Origin: Betaproteobacteria bacterium TMED82
Lineage (GTDB): Bacteria > Pseudomonadota > Gammaproteobacteria > Burkholderiales > Burkholderiaceae_A
NCBI GenBank assembly: GCA_002170395.1
Contig: NHEJ01000004.1
Location: forward strand, 124,001-188,000
DNA: 64,000 nt
Direction of reading: 5' to 3'
Shown here: positions 30,749-42,358 of the stretch, piece by piece
Position numbering within the stretch: the first letter of the stretch is position 1
Layout of the letters: each line of letters opens with the position of its first letter
Notes under the pieces: model-generated
What the model was told of the DNA's origin: nothing
Seen by the model: only the letters and a program-made list of their open reading frames with translations
The model's database searches: none
Program-made: the position numbers and the translations under genes

Positions 30749-31705
30749 TTGAAGTTAAGTAAAAATCAAGTGACGTCCTTTAGCAATAATATATTCTCTG
30801 TCGATACAGGGTATACGCGTGAAAAATTCGCTGCGGTGCATCTTGTTATAGAGAACGATAAGGTTTTAATTATTGACACGGGAACCGTTTTCTCTGTGAA
30901 AAATATCCAAAATGCCCTTGAACGTCTGGGCTTAAGTTTTCTACGCGTTGAGTGGATAATACTGACCCATATCCATCTTGATCATGCTGGTGGCGCAGGT
31001 CAATTAATGAAAAATTGTCCAAATGCAACCTTAGGAGTTCATAAGAAGGGGAAAAGGCATTTAGTTGATCCTACAAGATTATGGACATCTGTGTTATCAG
31101 TTTACGGCGAAGCTAAAGCAAAAAAATTATATGGTGAGTTGATAGCGATTGAAGAAAGCAGAATTGAAGTATTAAATGAGGGTGTGGAGATAAATTTTCA
31201 TGGTAGAGTTTTCGAAATATGGGACACTCCAGGACACGCAAAACACCACATACTGATCCGTGATACAAAAACAAAAGCTATGTTTTCTGGTGACACCTTC
31301 GGAGTATCTTACCGGGAATTCGATACAGAGCAAGGCTGTTTTTGTTTTATTTCTTCCACTCCAACCCAATTTGAACCCTTTGATCTTAGCAAGTCAATTC
31401 GACGAATTTTGGCAGCCAGCCCTCCGGAAATTTATCTTACTCATTACTCTAAAGTGGGGCATATACAAAAAATAGGTCAAGAGCTACTCTTACAAGTCGA
31501 TGAATATGTACAGATAGCGAATGAGTCAAAAGAATATGGTGCTCAAACTCTGAAAGTCATTCAAGAAAAGATGCTAGCATTATTGATGAATAAAGCAATA
31601 GATCATGGCTACACTGGCTCTAAAAAAAGAATTACAGAACTTATTTGGTTGGATGTAACTCTTAATTCTGCCGGTCTTGCAAACTGGTTAAACGCTAGCT
31701 CCTAA
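30749..31705 (+). CDS. MBL-fold metallo-hydrolase
   Basis: THIHLDHAGGAGQL (HxHxDH); DTPGHAKHH; FSGDTFGV. Confidence 0.9.
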   Translation: MKLSKNQVTSFSNNIFSVDTGYTREKFAAVHLVIENDKVLIIDTGTVFSVKNIQNALERLGLSFLRVEWIILTHIHLDHAGGAGQLMKNCPNATLGVHKKGKRHLVDPTRLWTSVLSVYGEAKAKKLYGELIAIEESRIEVLNEGVEINFHGRVFEIWDTPGHAKHHILIRDTKTKAMFSGDTFGVSYREFDTEQGCFCFISSTPTQFEPFDLSKSIRRILAASPPEIYLTHYSKVGHIQKIGQELLLQVDEYVQIANESKEYGAQTLKVIQEKMLALLMNKAIDHGYTGSKKRITELIWLDVTLNSAGLANWLNASS

Positions 31706-31727
31706 AAACTTACAGAGATGAAATAAA

Positions 31728-34700
31728 TTGACTAAAAAAAATACTAGAGAACAGCTGGAAAAATTGATAGAAAATAGAATTCTCATCCTTGATGGGGGGA
31801 TGGGTACCATGATTCAACAGGAACACTTAACAGCTGAAGACTACGGTGGGCTAGAAAACAAATCTATTTCTTTAGCTAAATCAGTCCAAAGAAAAATTGA
31901 AACTTCCTTAAAAAAAGGATCCGAATTAAAAGGAAATAATGAATTACTCTCTTTGACAAAACCTGATTTAATAGAACGAATTCATTTTGATTACTTGAAT
32001 GCCGGAGCGGATATAATTGAAACCAATACTTTTGGAGCAAGTTCAATAGCTCAGGCCGACTATAATCTTGAGACCCTTGTAAAAGATTTAAACGTAGCTT
32101 CAGCTCAGATTGCGACAAAAGCTTGCAAGAGTTTTCGAGAAAAAGGTTTAAAAAAGTTCGTGGCTGGGGCTATCGGACCAACTCCAAAAACTGCCTCAAT
32201 CTCGCCTGAAGTGAACGATCCTGGGGCAAGAAATATTTGCTTTGACGAACTAGTCCTATCATACGAAGAACAGGCTCTAGCCTTATTGGAAGGAGGGATT
32301 GATTTATTTCTAATCGAAACTGTTTTTGACACCCTAAACGCTAAGGCAGCGATTTTTGCTGTTGAGAAAGTTCTCTCTGAGAGCGACGAGGCCTTGCCTC
32401 TAATGATATCCGGAACTGTTACTGATGCCTCCGGGAGAATACTGTCAGGTCAAACAGTGGAAGCTTTCTGGAATAGTGTCAGGCATGCTAAACCCATAAC
32501 TATTGGACTAAATTGTGCATTAGGGGCCGCACTAATGAGGCCTTATGTTGAGGAATTAAGCAATCTGTGTGAAACAGCTATCTGTGTATATCCCAACGCT
32601 GGATTGCCAAATCCAATGGCCCCAACGGGATTTGACGAGACTCCTGATATAACCTCAAAATTACTTTCGGAGTTCGCTGAGTCTGGTTGGGTAAACATTG
32701 TGGGGGGCTGTTGCGGAACTACACCGGATCATATCAGAGAAATAGTGAAAAAAATTCAATTCTTCAGACCACGGAAAATTCCCAAAATTGACAAACAACT
32801 AAGATTATCGGGACTTGAACCTGTAAATATTAGTGACGATAGTTTATTTGTTAATGTAGGAGAGCGAACCAACGTAACGGGATCAAAAAAATTCTCCGAC
32901 CTAATTTTAGCGGGAAAATTTGACGAGGCTACTGAAGTAGCCCGGCAGCAGGTTGAGAATGGCGCTCAAATTATTGATGTGAATATGGACGAGGCCATGC
33001 TAGATTCCGAGGCTGCAATGGTTAAATTTTTAAATTTAATTGCCTCCGAACCTGACATTTCGAGAGTACCAGTGATGATAGATTCGTCGAAATGGTCCGT
33101 CATTGAGGCAGGATTAAAATGCGTGCAAGGTAAGTCAATAGTAAATTCTATTTCGCTGAAAGAAGGAGAGTCTGAGTTCTTAAAACAAGCTAAGCTTTGT
33201 AAAAAATATGGGGCTGCTGTCATTGTTATGGCATTTGATGAAAAAGGCCAAGCTGATACTCTTGAAAAACGTAAAGCTATTTGTGCAAGAGCATATAAGC
33301 TACTCGTAGAAATTGCGAACTTTAACCCAGAGGACATAATTTTCGACCCTAATATCTTTGCGATTGGTACTGGAATTGAGGAACATAACCGCTATGCAAT
33401 TGAATTCATAGAATGCATTAAATGGATAAAAAGAAATTTACCCATGGCAAAAATATCTGGAGGAGTTTCTAACGTTAGTTTTTCCTTCAGGGGAAATAAT
33501 CAAGCGAGAGAGGCTATTCATAGCGTGTTTTTATTTCATGCAATTAAAGCTGGAATGACAATGGGGATTGTAAATGCTGGCCAATTAGCTATTTATGAAA
33601 AACTGCAGCCAAAATTAAAAGAGTATGTTGAAGATCTTGTTTTTTGTAAATCGGAAGACGCAACTGAAAAATTAATAGAGCTGTCGAGTACTCTCAAGGG
33701 AGGGAACACGGACAAGAAACAAAAAGTGGCTTGGAGAAAATACAAATTAGAAAAAAGAATTGAGTATGCGCTAATTAACGGAATTACCGAATTTATTGTT
33801 CAAGACACAGAAAAAGTTCGAAAAAAAATTGAAGGGATTGGAGGAAAGCCGATTGAGGTTATTGAGGGGCCTCTAATGGGAGGAATGAACGTTGTTGGTG
33901 ATCTATTCGGTGAGGGTAAGATGTTTCTGCCTCAGGTTGTAAAATCGGCGAGAGTTATGAAAACTGCTGTTGCTCATCTGGTGCCCTTCATTGAAAAAGA
34001 GCAAGAAATTAGCGGAACAAGTAAAGCTAAAGGTAAAATGATTCTCGCTACTGTTAAGGGGGACGTTCACGATATAGGTAAGAATATTGTTGCAGTTGTT
34101 TTACAATGTAATAATTTTGAGATAATAAACCTGGGTGTAATGGTTCCATCAGCTAAAATAATTGAACAGGCTAAAGAGCACGAGGCTGATATGATCGGGT
34201 TGTCAGGACTTATAACCCCCTCTCTTGAGGAAATGGCCCTCGTCGCTAGAGAAATGGAACGCGATGATTGGTGTCGGGAGAGAAAGATACCTTTACTTAT
34301 TGGAGGGGCTACAACATCGAAAGCTCATACTGCAGTTAAGATAGCTCCCTATTATTCAGGCCCAATTATTTGGGTTCCTGACGCTTCCCGATCCGTGCCA
34401 GTGGCTCAGGTCTTAACATCAAATGCCTCTGAAAAAAAAGAATATCTAAATCGGGTTAAAACAGATTATGAAAAGATAGAAAAAAAATATGCTAATAAAA
34501 ACAAAGTCCAGATCGTCTCGATTGAAGAAGCTAGGGAAAACTCTTTTAAATCAGATTTCACTTTAACTACACCAACACCAAAAATTTTAGGAAAACGATT
34601 ACTAAAGGATTTTCCTTTAGCCAAGTTAATAGAAACAATTGATTGGTCTCCTTTTTTCAGATCTTGGGATTTAGCTGGAACATTTCCTGATATTTTGGAC

Positions 34701-35480
34701 GACAAAATTGTTGGAAACCAAGCAAGATCTTTGTTTAAAGATGGTAAAGAGTTAATGGATAAAATTGTAAATAGAAAACTATTAACAGCTAATGGATTAT
34801 TTGGGCTTTACCCTGCTAGAAAAACTGATTTTGAAGATATAACGTTTTTTCGCGATGAAAATCTTAATACTGAGCTATTCACTTGGTGTGGACTGCGTCA
34901 ACAAAGTAAAAAGTTGAGGAATGAAAAAAATAAATGTCTGGCCGATTTTGTTTCTCCCATATCATTGAGCAGAAAGGACTATCTGGGCATCTTTTTTGTT
35001 ACGATTGACGGAGCTAAAACGCTATCAGAACAATTTGAGAAAGACGGTGATGATTACTCAGCGATAATGGTGAAAGCATTAGCTGACCGATTTGTTGAAT
35101 CATTTGCCGAATATTTGCATCTTCTAATCCGCAAAGAGTTTTGGGGTTACTCGTTCTCTGAAAATTTAACTACAGATCAATTGATTAATGAAGACTACCA
35201 GGGAATTCGACCAGCTCCTGGTTATCCAGCTTGTCCGGATCACAGCATAAAGAAGAAGCTAGCAAATATTTTTTCAGTAGAAGATATAGGAATAACGCTA
35301 ACTGAAAATTTAGCAATGAATCCCGCGTCCAGTATATGCGGTTTTTACTTTTGGCATCCTGAAGCTTCATATTTTAATGTGGGCGAAATTGGTACTGACC
35401 AATTTACAAACTATAAAGAGCGGCAAAACCTCAGTTTAGAATCAGCAAGATCTAATTTGTTATCTGTACATAAGTCATAG
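31728..35480 (+). CDS. metH: Cobalamin-dependent methionine synthase
   Basis: [49 protein letters not shown] (DxHxxG B12-binding); [12 protein letters not shown]. Confidence 0.98.
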   Translation: MTKKNTREQLEKLIENRILILDGGMGTMIQQEHLTAEDYGGLENKSISLAKSVQRKIETSLKKGSELKGNNELLSLTKPDLIERIHFDYLNAGADIIETNTFGASSIAQADYNLETLVKDLNVASAQIATKACKSFREKGLKKFVAGAIGPTPKTASISPEVNDPGARNICFDELVLSYEEQALALLEGGIDLFLIETVFDTLNAKAAIFAVEKVLSESDEALPLMISGTVTDASGRILSGQTVEAFWNSVRHAKPITIGLNCALGAALMRPYVEELSNLCETAICVYPNAGLPNPMAPTGFDETPDITSKLLSEFAESGWVNIVGGCCGTTPDHIREIVKKIQFFRPRKIPKIDKQLRLSGLEPVNISDDSLFVNVGERTNVTGSKKFSDLILAGKFDEATEVARQQVENGAQIIDVNMDEAMLDSEAAMVKFLNLIASEPDISRVPVMIDSSKWSVIEAGLKCVQGKSIVNSISLKEGESEFLKQAKLCKKYGAAVIVMAFDEKGQADTLEKRKAICARAYKLLVEIANFNPEDIIFDPNIFAIGTGIEEHNRYAIEFIECIKWIKRNLPMAKISGGVSNVSFSFRGNNQAREAIHSVFLFHAIKAGMTMGIVNAGQLAIYEKLQPKLKEYVEDLVFCKSEDATEKLIELSSTLKGGNTDKKQKVAWRKYKLEKRIEYALINGITEFIVQDTEKVRKKIEGIGGKPIEVIEGPLMGGMNVVGDLFGEGKMFLPQVVKSARVMKTAVAHLVPFIEKEQEISGTSKAKGKMILATVKGDVHDIGKNIVAVVLQCNNFEIINLGVMVPSAKIIEQAKEHEADMIGLSGLITPSLEEMALVAREMERDDWCRERKIPLLIGGATTSKAHTAVKIAPYYSGPIIWVPDASRSVPVAQVLTSNASEKKEYLNRVKTDYEKIEKKYANKNKVQIVSIEEARENSFKSDFTLTTPTPKILGKRLLKDFPLAKLIETIDWSPFFRSWDLAGTFPDILDDKIVGNQARSLFKDGKELMDKIVNRKLLTANGLFGLYPARKTDFEDITFFRDENLNTELFTWCGLRQQSKKLRNEKNKCLADFVSPISLSRKDYLGIFFVTIDGAKTLSEQFEKDGDDYSAIMVKALADRFVESFAEYLHLLIRKEFWGYSFSENLTTDQLINEDYQGIRPAPGYPACPDHSIKKKLANIFSVEDIGITLTENLAMNPASSICGFYFWHPEASYFNVGEIGTDQFTNYKERQNLSLESARSNLLSVHKS

Positions 35481-35484
35481 TAAA

Positions 35485-35775
35485 CTATAGTTCTTCCACC
35501 CAATAAACGAATTCTGTTGCTTTGTTTGCGTCCTCTAGCATGCGTATAAATGGAAATAGCCTAGCCGATAAATTTACAGAATCCTTTTCAAACTCTACTT
35601 CCTGATTTGTAGCTTTTATCTTTTTATTGTGTATAGTTTTTAGTGTAGCAGATATGTCTTCTTTTGCTATAAACCCGCTGGAGATATCTTCCCTGCCAAT
35701 GGCGCGTATCATTTCTAGCCCAATTCTTCTCGTCGTAAAAAAAGTTGCAGATGCAGGACATTTAAAATAAACCAT
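35485..35775 (-). CDS. DUF1840-like small protein
   Basis: MVYFKCPASATFFTTRRIGLEMIRAIGRE...SLSARLFPFIRMLEDANKA...FVYWVEEL. Confidence 0.65.
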   Translation of the reverse strand: MVYFKCPASATFFTTRRIGLEMIRAIGREDISSGFIAKEDISATLKTIHNKKIKATNQEVEFEKDSVNLSARLFPFIRMLEDANKATEFVYWVEEL

Positions 35776-35787
35776 AAAAGGCAAAAG

Positions 35788-36312
35788 ATGTTTAGACACG
35801 GCTATTATTGCATTTTTCTCATTTGTTTCCTATGCATAAATTCTTGCTCTCCGACTTTCAATTGGCGTGAGGTATATGGGTTGCAGGATGAGTGGCGCGC
35901 CTTATTACCAGGCAAACCATTTAAGGAAAAGAGAGTTCTAACTCTGCAAATAGATAACGAGAGTCATCGAGTTGAAATATCAAGGCACACTTGTGAAATA
36001 AACCAAACGATTTTTTTGGTCGAATCTGCAAAACTAATCAATCCTCAAAGTAACTTATCCCCTAAAAAGCTAAAAGACTTTCTTGAAGAAAGACTTTTAG
36101 TAAAATTTAAAGGTGTTCAAGTGAAAAACAAAAAAAATGCTCAGCTATACCGCGGAGCTTTTAATAGTTTTAATAAAGCACAGCCAAAAGAAATGATTTT
36201 AGCGTTTAAATATAAGATAAAAACTGAATATGTATTGTCGGCTATAGTTCTGGCAGATTCTTTATCTTTTGATGAGGAAAAATCTTTTTTCTTTCTCAAC
36301 TCCTTGGAATGA
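35788..36312 (+). CDS. Hypothetical lipoprotein
   Basis: Signal peptide plus lipobox CINSC; SPTFNWREV. Confidence 0.65.
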   Translation: MFRHGYYCIFLICFLCINSCSPTFNWREVYGLQDEWRALLPGKPFKEKRVLTLQIDNESHRVEISRHTCEINQTIFLVESAKLINPQSNLSPKKLKDFLEERLLVKFKGVQVKNKKNAQLYRGAFNSFNKAQPKEMILAFKYKIKTEYVLSAIVLADSLSFDEEKSFFFLNSLE

Positions 36313-36319
36313 AACGTTT

Positions 36320-36532
36320 TCAGTCACCTTTATTTTTCTTTATTATCACCTCTAGTTCTTCAATTTTTGCTAAAGCCTTTTCTAGAGCTTTTTCCTGCTT
36401 TTCAAAATCTTTTTTTGAAACCAGTTCAAATTTATCAATCAACTCAATAAAAATCATTTTTACTTGCTCTTTCAATCCCTCTGGAATCCGATTAGCAATG
36501 ATCTCCTCAAATTTTTCTTTGAATATTGGCAT
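36320..36532 (-). CDS. Accessory factor UbiK-like (BMFP/DUF526)
   Basis: 70-aa helical/coiled-coil protein LVSKKDFEKQEKALEKALAKIEELE. Confidence 0.75.
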   Translation of the reverse strand: MPIFKEKFEEIIANRIPEGLKEQVKMIFIELIDKFELVSKKDFEKQEKALEKALAKIEELEVIIKKNKGD

Positions 36533-36720
36533 GTCAACCTCCCTATTTATCGATAATTCTACACGGTTACTGAAAGCTTAGTTTGCGCACTAAATAAGAG
36601 CATCCGCTTCATTGCAGTGCAAAAAATGCTCTATTAAGAATTTTTAAAAATATCGGCTTTTTTCAAATTTTGTAATTAACTGTTTTTAAAAAGAAAATTT
36701 ATTATTAAATATTTTTCATA

Positions 36721-36736
36721 TTGGCATAAAAACAGC
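36721..36736 (+). promoter_or_regulatory. Possible sigma-54-type -24/-12 element upstream of porin-glnK-amtB
   Basis: TTGGCATAAAAACAGC: invariant GG-N10-GC spacing, partial match to TTGGCACGNNNNTTGC. Confidence 0.4.
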
Positions 36737-36778
36737 CTCTACTACATAGTCTAAATATTAAGGTTTGGAGAAATTTTT

Positions 36779-37895
<1,117 letters not shown>

Positions 37896-37941
37896 GGTTT
37901 TCATACCAGCTTGAATATCAAACTATAGAAAGGTTAAATCT

Positions 37942-39303
37942 ATGAACTTTTTAAAACGCTTTCACGGAATGGTTCCGTTGAAAATTTTACTTTTACTTGC
38001 CGCCTTTGGGGTTGATCCAGCTCTAGCGCAAGACGTTGAGATGGAGGTTGAAGCTGCTCCCGTCGGTCCCGAGGTTTTCAAGGGGGACGTAGCTTGGATG
38101 ATGACCGCAACCTTATTAGTAACTTTCATGGCTGTTCCTGGACTTGCCTTATTCTACGGGGGTTTAGTAAGAGTCAAAAATATGCTTAGTATGCTGATGC
38201 AAGTAACCGGCGTATTTTCGTTAATAGTTGTCTTATGGGCTATTTATGGGTATTCACTTGCTTTGACAGAAGGGACTCCTGTCATCGGAGGGCTGTCTCA
38301 GCTGTTCCTTGGTGGTACTGACATAGATTCAACTGCAGGTACTTTTTCCGACGGAATAGCAATCCCTGAAACTCTATTTATTGCTTTTCAAGCTACCTTT
38401 GCTGGGTTAACTTGCGCTTTAATAGTAGGGTCTATGGCTGAAAGGGCTAAATTTTCGGGGGTTCTGATCTTTGCGGTCATCTGGTTTACCTTCTCTTATG
38501 CTCCAATATGCCATATGGTGTGGGGTCCCGGGGGCTACTTGCTCGACAAAGGCGCCCTAGATTTTGCAGGCGGAACTGTGGTTCACATTAATTCGGGAGT
38601 TGCAGGGCTAGTTGCTGCTTATGTGTTGGGTAAAAGACTTGGTTATGGTAAAGAGCCGATGCCTCCACATTCATTAACAATGACCATGATTGGTGCAGCT
38701 ATTCTTTGGATAGGCTGGTTTGGATTTAATGCTGGATCAAATCTAGAGGCCACCTCTGGCGCTACTCTTCCATTCGCTAACACTTTGTTTGCTACTTGTG
38801 CTGCTATTCTAGCTTGGACTCTCGGAGAGTCGATTGCGAAAGGAAAACCATCTATGTTGGGGGCAGCCTCTGGTATGATTGCCGGACTAGTAGCAATTAC
38901 GCCTGCATGTGGTTCAGTAGGAATAATGGGAGCGCTTGTTATTGGAGGCGCAGCCGGATTTGTTTGTTTGTGGGCCTGCACTGGTTTGAAAGCCATGTTG
39001 GGTGCCGATGAATCGCTAGACGTATTCGGAATCCACGGTGTGGGAGGTATTTTGGGAGCAATTCTTACCGGAGTATTTACAGCACCCTCTTTGGGTGGAA
39101 CTGGTGGTGATGACTTCGCAATCGGCTCGCAAGTAGTAATTCAGTTGGAAGCAGTGATCATCACAATAATTGTATCTGCGGTAGTTGCATTCATCGCTCT
39201 GAAGGTAGCCGACTTGCTGGTTGGTATCAGAGTTCCAGAAGAAGAAGAGCGCGAAGGTTTGGATACAAGCACACACGGCGAGAAAGCTTACTATATGAAT
39301 TAA
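37942..39303 (+). CDS. amtB: Ammonium transporter
   Basis: ALFYGGLVRVKNMLS; VWGPGGYL; DDVFGIHGVGG-type motif (LDVFGIHGVGGILGAILTG). Confidence 0.97.
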   Translation: MNFLKRFHGMVPLKILLLLAAFGVDPALAQDVEMEVEAAPVGPEVFKGDVAWMMTATLLVTFMAVPGLALFYGGLVRVKNMLSMLMQVTGVFSLIVVLWAIYGYSLALTEGTPVIGGLSQLFLGGTDIDSTAGTFSDGIAIPETLFIAFQATFAGLTCALIVGSMAERAKFSGVLIFAVIWFTFSYAPICHMVWGPGGYLLDKGALDFAGGTVVHINSGVAGLVAAYVLGKRLGYGKEPMPPHSLTMTMIGAAILWIGWFGFNAGSNLEATSGATLPFANTLFATCAAILAWTLGESIAKGKPSMLGAASGMIAGLVAITPACGSVGIMGALVIGGAAGFVCLWACTGLKAMLGADESLDVFGIHGVGGILGAILTGVFTAPSLGGTGGDDFAIGSQVVIQLEAVIITIIVSAVVAFIALKVADLLVGIRVPEEEEREGLDTSTHGEKAYYMN

Positions 39304-39356
39304 ACTGGTTTCTCCAGGTGGGTCGTAGCAATATTACTGCTTCACTCACACCTTTA

Positions 39357-39389
39357 CCCCCAGCCACTTATTGCTGGGGGTTTTTTTTT
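39357..39389 (+). terminator. Rho-independent terminator after amtB
   Basis: CCCCCAGC-CACTTATT-GCTGGGGG followed by nine T. Confidence 0.9.
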
Positions 39390-39447
39390 GTGATTTACGA
39401 ACTTGGCTTCGATTTCATAGATATAGGAAATGTAATACAATCTCCCA

Positions 39448-40737
39448 ATGGGACCTCAACTTAAAGCCTCTTTGTGTGGCGAACTTCTAACACTCGAAAA
39501 GAATATTATTCAAAATACTGCTTCTGTAGAGCATTGGTTTAGAGAAATGTTTAAGATTCACCCAGCACCAGTTTATTCCTCAGTGGATCTTAGAAATTCT
39601 TGTTTCAAAATTGCTCCGGTGGACACTAATTTATTTCCTGCTGGATTTAATAATATTGGGGAAAATGACATGCGATGTGTCGTTCAGGCCTTTATGTCGA
39701 CGATCGAAAAAAAATGTTGCCATGTAAAAAAGGTTTTATTGATCCCAGAAAATCACACACGGAATACTCATTATTTTGATCACTTAGGCCACTTGGCTAC
39801 ATATTTATCAAACTCTGGATTAGAGGTAAAGATCGGCTCTTTTAATAAAGAATTATACGACCTCGAGACAATTTACTATAAATCCTCCAATAACATTCCT
39901 TCGTCCTTTAAAATTTTTCCGATTAATACGGTGCGAGGAAGGCTAATAGTAGACGGCATTATTCCTGAACTAATCTTAATTAATAACGATTTTTCGTCAG
40001 GTGTGCCAAACATATTAAGGCATGTCGAGGATCAAATTATTCTTCCCAGTTTAGATGCATCCTGGAGTTTTAGGCGGAAATCAGAACATTTTAAGCAATA
40101 TAAAAAGACAACTAAAGAGTTTTCTAGCATGTTCCAATTTGATAGTTGGTTGACAACACCCATTACGGAAAGCTGTTCAGATATTAATTTCCAAACGAAG
40201 GAAGGGGAAACTTGTTTAACAGATAAAATCTCAGATTTAATGAAAAAGATTTCAAAAAAGTATAATGAACATGAGATTAAAAAAAAACCCTTTGTGGTCA
40301 TCAAAGCAGATTCTGGCACTTACGGGATGGGCGTTATGACCATAAGGGATGCAAATGAAGTCTTGAAAATGAACAGGAAACAAAGGAACAAGATGTCTAA
40401 AACTAAAGAGGGTATGCTTACGAAAAATGTTCTCATTCAAGAAGGTGTTTACTCATTTGAAACAGTGGTGAATTCTAATCTAAGTTCTGTAGCTGAACCA
40501 GTCGTCTATATGGTTGATAAGTATGTTGTTGGTGGATTTTACAGGATTCACTCAAATCGCGATTTAGATGAAAATCTAAATGCCCCGGGAATGCAGTTTG
40601 TACCCTTAGCTTTCGAGGATAGTTGCCAATCCCCGGCTATATCTAATGATCCGGAATCTACTACGAATCGTTTATATTTTTATAGTGTAATTGCTAGACT
40701 TGCTGCACTGTCAGCTGCTAGAGAGTTTACCTGTTGA
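39448..40737 (+). CDS. gshA: Glutamate-cysteine ligase (proteobacterial type)
   Basis: PAPVYSSVDLRNSCFKIAPVDTNLFPAGFNN; VVIKADSGTYGMGV; upstream of gshB. Confidence 0.9.
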   Translation: MGPQLKASLCGELLTLEKNIIQNTASVEHWFREMFKIHPAPVYSSVDLRNSCFKIAPVDTNLFPAGFNNIGENDMRCVVQAFMSTIEKKCCHVKKVLLIPENHTRNTHYFDHLGHLATYLSNSGLEVKIGSFNKELYDLETIYYKSSNNIPSSFKIFPINTVRGRLIVDGIIPELILINNDFSSGVPNILRHVEDQIILPSLDASWSFRRKSEHFKQYKKTTKEFSSMFQFDSWLTTPITESCSDINFQTKEGETCLTDKISDLMKKISKKYNEHEIKKKPFVVIKADSGTYGMGVMTIRDANEVLKMNRKQRNKMSKTKEGMLTKNVLIQEGVYSFETVVNSNLSSVAEPVVYMVDKYVVGGFYRIHSNRDLDENLNAPGMQFVPLAFEDSCQSPAISNDPESTTNRLYFYSVIARLAALSAAREFTC

Positions 40738-40747
40738 TTCATTAAAA

Positions 40748-41695
40748 ATGAACCTTCTTTTTGTCGCTGACGATGTAAATAAATTAAATGAATATAAAGA
40801 CTCCACAATATATCTAATACAGCAAGCATGGCATCTGAACTTAAATACTTGGTTAACTACATTCCAAGATTTGAGTTTGAATAAAAGTAAAAACCTAATT
40901 AATTGTATCGCTCTGGCAAAGTTAATTAAACACGGAAAATCACAATCTTGGTTTGATAGAGAAGAATCAAAAACTTTACAAGTAACCAGTTTCGACTATA
41001 TTTTTATTAGAACCGATCCGCCCATAAATTATGAATATTTAGCCTCGTCGTACGTATTAGACTTTGCTGAGGAAATTGGAATACCGGTAGTTAATTCCCC
41101 AAAAGTATTGCGAAACTTCAATGAAAAATTGTTAGCTTTAAAATTTCCAAACCATACACCGGATACCATTGTAACTTGTGATAAAGAAGTTATTTTAAAT
41201 TTTTTAGGACGCTTCGAGAGGGTGGTCTTAAAACCCTTGAATTTGATGGGAGGCAAAGATATTTTCACTGTTTCAAACTCTGACCCTAACACCGCAAACA
41301 TAGTTGCAAACCTTACCAAAGACGGGAGACAAAAAATAATAGTTCAAGAATTTTTACCCGAAATAAAGAAAGGGGATAAGCGAATTATACTAATCAATGG
41401 TACTGTTATTGAGTATTGCTTAAATAGAGTTCCTGCTAAAAATTCCTTCTTGGGAAATTTAGCTAGCGGAGGAAAAGGTAATATAAAGAAATTAACAGCA
41501 GAAGAAAAATTGATTGCTCAGGAAATAGCGATTAAGCTTAAAAATTACGGTATCTTCTTGGCAGGGATAGATATGATTGGAAAGTTTTTAACTGAAATTA
41601 ATATTACAAGTCCTACGGGATTTAAAGAAATATCCTCTTTTGAAAATGTTGGAGAAGTCTTTTTTAACGAACTATTTAAATGCTATAAAAAATGA
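40748..41695 (+). CDS. gshB: Glutathione synthase
   Basis: FIRTDPPINYEYL; RVVLKPLNLMGGKDIF; GDKRIILING; start likely MNLLFVADDV. Confidence 0.93.
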   Translation: MNLLFVADDVNKLNEYKDSTIYLIQQAWHLNLNTWLTTFQDLSLNKSKNLINCIALAKLIKHGKSQSWFDREESKTLQVTSFDYIFIRTDPPINYEYLASSYVLDFAEEIGIPVVNSPKVLRNFNEKLLALKFPNHTPDTIVTCDKEVILNFLGRFERVVLKPLNLMGGKDIFTVSNSDPNTANIVANLTKDGRQKIIVQEFLPEIKKGDKRIILINGTVIEYCLNRVPAKNSFLGNLASGGKGNIKKLTAEEKLIAQEIAIKLKNYGIFLAGIDMIGKFLTEINITSPTGFKEISSFENVGEVFFNELFKCYKK

Positions 41696-42102
41696 TTATC
41701 TTACTTGTCTGCCACGATCCATTAAGCACCGCAATGAAAAATATAATTGAGTCATCATTTAAAACTGATCTCCGTGATATAAAAACAGTAAATGTTAAAC
41801 CTGAGGAAACTATAGATAGCATAGTCTCCGCTATTAATTCTGAGTGGGAGGAGGCTGGAAAGCCAAAAACAGTTATTGCCCTTACTGATCTTCAAGGAGC
41901 TTCACCAAGCAACGGACTTCATGCTTGGCTGATGAAAGGATTAGTTGATTATATTGGCTTTGTGGGAGTAAATATACCTATGCTTATTAGTGCAGTAAAT
42001 CATAGGTTTGACGAGACTAAAGAAGTATTTAAAAAGATTAGTGAAACATCTCAATATTGTTCCAATTCCATAATCACAAAAAATGTTAAGAAAAGAAATT
42101 AA
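41692..42102 (+). CDS. PTS system mannose-family EIIA component
   Basis: IILLVCHDPLSTAMKN; LTDLQGASPSN; upstream of HPr/EI. Confidence 0.88.
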   Translation: MIILLVCHDPLSTAMKNIIESSFKTDLRDIKTVNVKPEETIDSIVSAINSEWEEAGKPKTVIALTDLQGASPSNGLHAWLMKGLVDYIGFVGVNIPMLISAVNHRFDETKEVFKKISETSQYCSNSIITKNVKKRN

Positions 42103-42355
42103 ACTTTCTAATAAGCTAGGTTTGCATTTAAGGGCAGCCTCTAAATTGTCTCAGCTTGCTACAGCTTTTTCTTCTGACATTCTAATTTCTACTGGAGCAA
42201 AAAAAAACATCAATGCAAAAAGTGTATTAGGAATTACGATGCTTGCAGCTGGTTACAAAACTAAAGTATCGGTAGAAGTACGGGGGCCAGATGAAGAATT
42301 AGCCCTGGATGCAATTATCAACTTGTTTGAAGATAAATTTGGAGAGAACGAATAG
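42083..42355 (+). CDS. ptsH: HPr-family phosphocarrier protein
   Basis: NKLGLHLRAASKLSQLA; AKSVLGITMLAAGYKTKV. Confidence 0.92.
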   Translation: MLRKEIKLSNKLGLHLRAASKLSQLATAFSSDILISTGAKKNINAKSVLGITMLAAGYKTKVSVEVRGPDEELALDAIINLFEDKFGENE

Positions 42356-42358
42356 AAA

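Noticed and set aside
31706-31727. Cobalamin riboswitch upstream of metH
   Set aside because: Only 22 nt separate metH from the preceding gene, too short for the aptamer.
38643-38996. 117-aa ORF antisense to amtB (and similar shadow ORFs, e.g. 5785-6096, 22509-22790, 32966-33337)
   Set aside because: Fully inside well-supported core genes on the opposite strand; no motifs; typical shadow ORFs.
40691-40747. Long gshB N-terminus overlapping gshA
   Set aside because: The conserved gshB start is MNLLFVADDV at 40748; upstream codons are gshA sequence in another frame.
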